This document shows, piece by piece, positions 5,334-7,157 of a stretch of DNA of 7,157 nucleotides (within the stretch, counting starts at the first letter, position 1; each line of letters starts with the position of its first letter). The DNA comes from Planctomycetota bacterium (lineage in GTDB: Bacteria > Planctomycetota > Planctomycetia > Pirellulales > Pirellulaceae). Both the position numbers and the translations under genes were made by a program. The notes under the pieces are model-generated. The model saw only the letters and a program-made list of their open reading frames with translations. It searched no databases and was not told the DNA's origin. The DNA lies in contig JAHWKS010000268.1 in NCBI GenBank assembly GCA_019347795.1, positions 1 through 7,157 of the forward strand. Direction: 5' to 3'.

Positions 5334-5342
5334 GTCAGCCGA

Positions 5343-7157
5343 TCATTCGGAGTGCGACTCGGCCGGCGGCGCTTGCGTCGCGCCGGTGAGATAGGCGAAC
5401 AGGTCGCGGAGCTGCTCCGACGAGAGTTGCTGCAGCACGCCGTCGGGCATCATCGACAGGGGAGAGAGGCGGCGGTCATCGATCTCATCGGCCGGGATCA
5501 CCAGCCGTTCGTTCGCGGATTGCACCGTCACGGCGTTGTCGTTCTCCGCCAGGACCAGCCCCGTCACGACGCGGCCGGCGGTCGTGACGATCACCTCCAT
5601 CTGGTAATCCTTGGAGACCGCGGCGCTCGGGTCGATCAGGTTCTCCAGCAGGTAATCGAGGTTCGTGCGCTGCGCGCCGGTGATGTCGGGACCGATCGTC
5701 CCGCCCGCGTCGAACAGGCGATGGCAGTTGGCGCAGGTCTTCTCGAAGAGGAGCCGGCCGGCGGAGCGATCGGCCCTCTCGAGCGTCTCCGGCGTGAGCC
5801 GCTTCTTGAAGTCGGCGATGAGGCGGGCCTTCTCCTCCGGCGTCTCGCGCACCTCGCCCCACAGCGTTCGCAGCCGTGCGGTGATTTCCTCGTCTTCCAA
5901 GGTTTGCAGTTGCCGGGCGGTGTAGGCGGTCAGGTCGGTGCGCGGCACGCCGCCGGATTCGACAGCGTCGAGCAAGGCGGTCGCCCACGTTCTGCGCGAA
6001 GCGAGTGTCTGCAGCGCATCCTGACGCGCGGCGGCGTCGAACGAATCGTAGGCGTCGAGGATGATCGCGGCGGTAGCCGGATCATCGTACTCCGCGAGTC
6101 CCCGCAGCGCGGCGCTCTGTAAGCCCGACGCGTTCAAAAGGCCGAACAGCAGCGGCGTCAACTCCGCCGCCCGCTTGGCCACCAGGGCCTGCACCGCCCG
6201 CAGCCGCGTTGCGGCGGGAAGGGCCTCATCGGCCGCCTGGCGCCGCAAGAGCTCCAGCGCCGCCGGATCGTCAAAGGTCAGCGCCAACTGCAGGGACAAC
6301 TCCCGCACGGCCTCATCCGGAGAGGATTGCAACTGCGCGTACGTCTCAGACCAACCCGTCGGCGCCTCGGCGCTGCGGATGCCCTCCAGCCCCTGGAGGG
6401 CCCCCGCCAGCACTTCCGACTGAACATCACGCTTGTCGGTTTCGCGCAACACCCGGGCAAGCTCCTCCAGCGCCTCACTCCGCCGATGACTCGAAACCGC
6501 CCGCCGCACAATATGCCGCTGCACGAGCGGAATCTCCACATCCGCGGCGAGCGCGAAATACCGGCTCAAATCCTCCTCCACCAGCGGCGCCACGCCGTAC
6601 CAGATCATCAGCGGCAGGTTCTGATCGCCGGCATCTTCGCCTCGCGACGCCAACGCTTCGGCGATGGGCCAACGGTCGCCCAATTCCAGTCGCTGCAGCG
6701 CGCACGCCAGGTGCAGCCGCACGTACGCCGATTCATCCGCCGCCGCCATCTCTCGAAAGCGATCGAGCGCCTCCACCGGCGGGTCCTTGTCTTCGCACAA
6801 CAGCCGCACCGCCCAGCCGCGGATGTACTCGCTCTCATCGTTGAGTTGCTGAATCAAGAACTCATCGTCGAGTCCGCCGACCACGTGCAGCGTCCAGAGC
6901 GCTCGCAGCCGCCGCGTCACGTCCTCCTGATTGGCGAACATCGCGTGCAACGACTCGCGAACCGCCGTCATGTCCCGACCCGCGGTGGCTCGCTCCTGCA
7001 GCACCCGCCGGGCGTGCCGCACATGCCAATCATTCTGGTGCAGTTGCAGATTCACCAGCTCATCGTTGTCCAGCGCCGCCACATCCACCGCGACCGCCGA
7101 CGGCCTCCCGTAGCTGATCTTATAAATCCGGCCGGTCTCGCGCCGCGTGTTGCGGAC
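5343..7157 (-). CDS. HEAT-repeat/c-type cytochrome protein of the planctomycete membrane-bound dehydrogenase type, 5' partial
   Basis: The frame is open to the right edge and reads 604 residues here, so the start lies beyond 7157. The GTG at 7086-7088 is internal, since the preceding codons (RRETGRIYKISYGRPSAV) continue a family-like sequence. The first part (GRIYKISYG) looks like the end of a beta-propeller, as in planctomycete 'putative membrane-bound dehydrogenase' proteins (TIGR02604 type). It is followed by LQLHQNDWHVRHARRVLQER and HEAT-like helical repeats (about 40-425). The C-terminal domain (about 450-604, TIGR02603 type) carries the haem c motif CANCH (5721-5735, first Cys about residue 475 of the fragment) and the tail SMMPDGVLQQLSSEQLRDLF. 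Met569 or Met570 there is the probable axial ligand. Such proteins are exported redox proteins, with substrates mostly unknown. Upstream domains and signal peptide are outside the window. It ends 9 bp from the convergent hydrolase stop. Confidence 0.88.
   Translation of the reverse strand, partial: VRNTRRETGRIYKISYGRPSAVAVDVAALDNDELVNLQLHQNDWHVRHARRVLQERATAGRDMTAVRESLHAMFANQEDVTRRLRALWTLHVVGGLDDEFLIQQLNDESEYIRGWAVRLLCEDKDPPVEALDRFREMAAADESAYVRLHLACALQRLELGDRWPIAEALASRGEDAGDQNLPLMIWYGVAPLVEEDLSRYFALAADVEIPLVQRHIVRRAVSSHRRSEALEELARVLRETDKRDVQSEVLAGALQGLEGIRSAEAPTGWSETYAQLQSSPDEAVRELSLQLALTFDDPAALELLRRQAADEALPAATRLRAVQALVAKRAAELTPLLFGLLNASGLQSAALRGLAEYDDPATAAIILDAYDSFDAAARQDALQTLASRRTWATALLDAVESGGVPRTDLTAYTARQLQTLEDEEITARLRTLWGEVRETPEEKARLIADFKKRLTPETLERADRSAGRLLFEKTCANCHRLFDAGGTIGPDITGAQRTNLDYLLENLIDPSAAVSKDYQMEVIVTTAGRVVTGLVLAENDNAVTVQSANERLVIPADEIDDRRLSPLSMMPDGVLQQLSSEQLRDLFAYLTGATQAPPAESHSE

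Noticed and set aside
5352..6122. 256-residue plus-strand open frame opposite the cytochrome gene
   Set aside because: The minus strand here carries CANCH and family-like sequence. The plus-strand translation is a compositional shadow.
7086..7088. GTG as the start of the cytochrome gene
   Set aside because: The frame stays open to the window edge, and the upstream codons encode GRIYKISYG, a sequence expected inside this family, so the gene is 5' truncated by the window.

Overview
The window looks like chromosomal DNA from a high-GC planctomycete of the Pirellula type. The strongest evidence is the partial gene at the right end. It joins HEAT-like helical repeats to a C-terminal CxxCH cytochrome domain ending in a 'MMPDG...QLRDLFAYL' tail, an architecture that is abundant in and typical of Planctomycetes. 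The small MJ0042-like zinc-ribbon/membrane-anchor protein and the ECF sigma-factor C-terminus point the same way. No rRNA, tRNA, CRISPR array, transposase or integrase was seen.

Layout, left to right. Positions 3-491 (+) are one open frame that appears composite. Its first ~185 bases read like part of an SGNH/GDSL hydrolase (GGND and LPAPRD motifs). From about 189 the frame becomes the C-terminal half of a sigma-70 family factor, with region 4 intact and region 2 absent. The switch falls on a short stretch (NRAVRRG) that would fit either protein. A perfect 14-bp hairpin follows. Next is a small YjfB-like putative motility protein (697-897, +). It converges on a two-gene minus-strand unit: a two-helix membrane protein (1867-2157) followed by a zinc-ribbon / single-TM / beta-domain protein (924-1811). 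A 133-bp divergent intergenic region with candidate overlapping promoters and repeats separates this unit from a plus-strand type II toxin-antitoxin pair (antitoxin 2291-2554, ParE/RelE-like toxin 2538-2855, overlapping by 17 bp). After a 123-bp gap with a good promoter candidate comes a large secreted alpha/beta-hydrolase (2979-5333, +) with a long helical N-terminal extension. It converges, with only 9 bp between the stops, on the minus-strand HEAT/cytochrome c gene (5343 to beyond 7157).

The window is better read as several independent small units than as one pathway. The exported hydrolase and the exported cytochrome fit the large secreted degradative and redox repertoire of planctomycetes, but nothing in the sequence links them functionally. 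The toxin-antitoxin pair is a self-contained module. The membrane pair (2157-924) is the only other likely co-transcribed unit. The most notable anomaly is the composite frame at the left end, which could be a natural recombination product or, more likely, a metagenome assembly join. No clearly new multi-gene system is visible.
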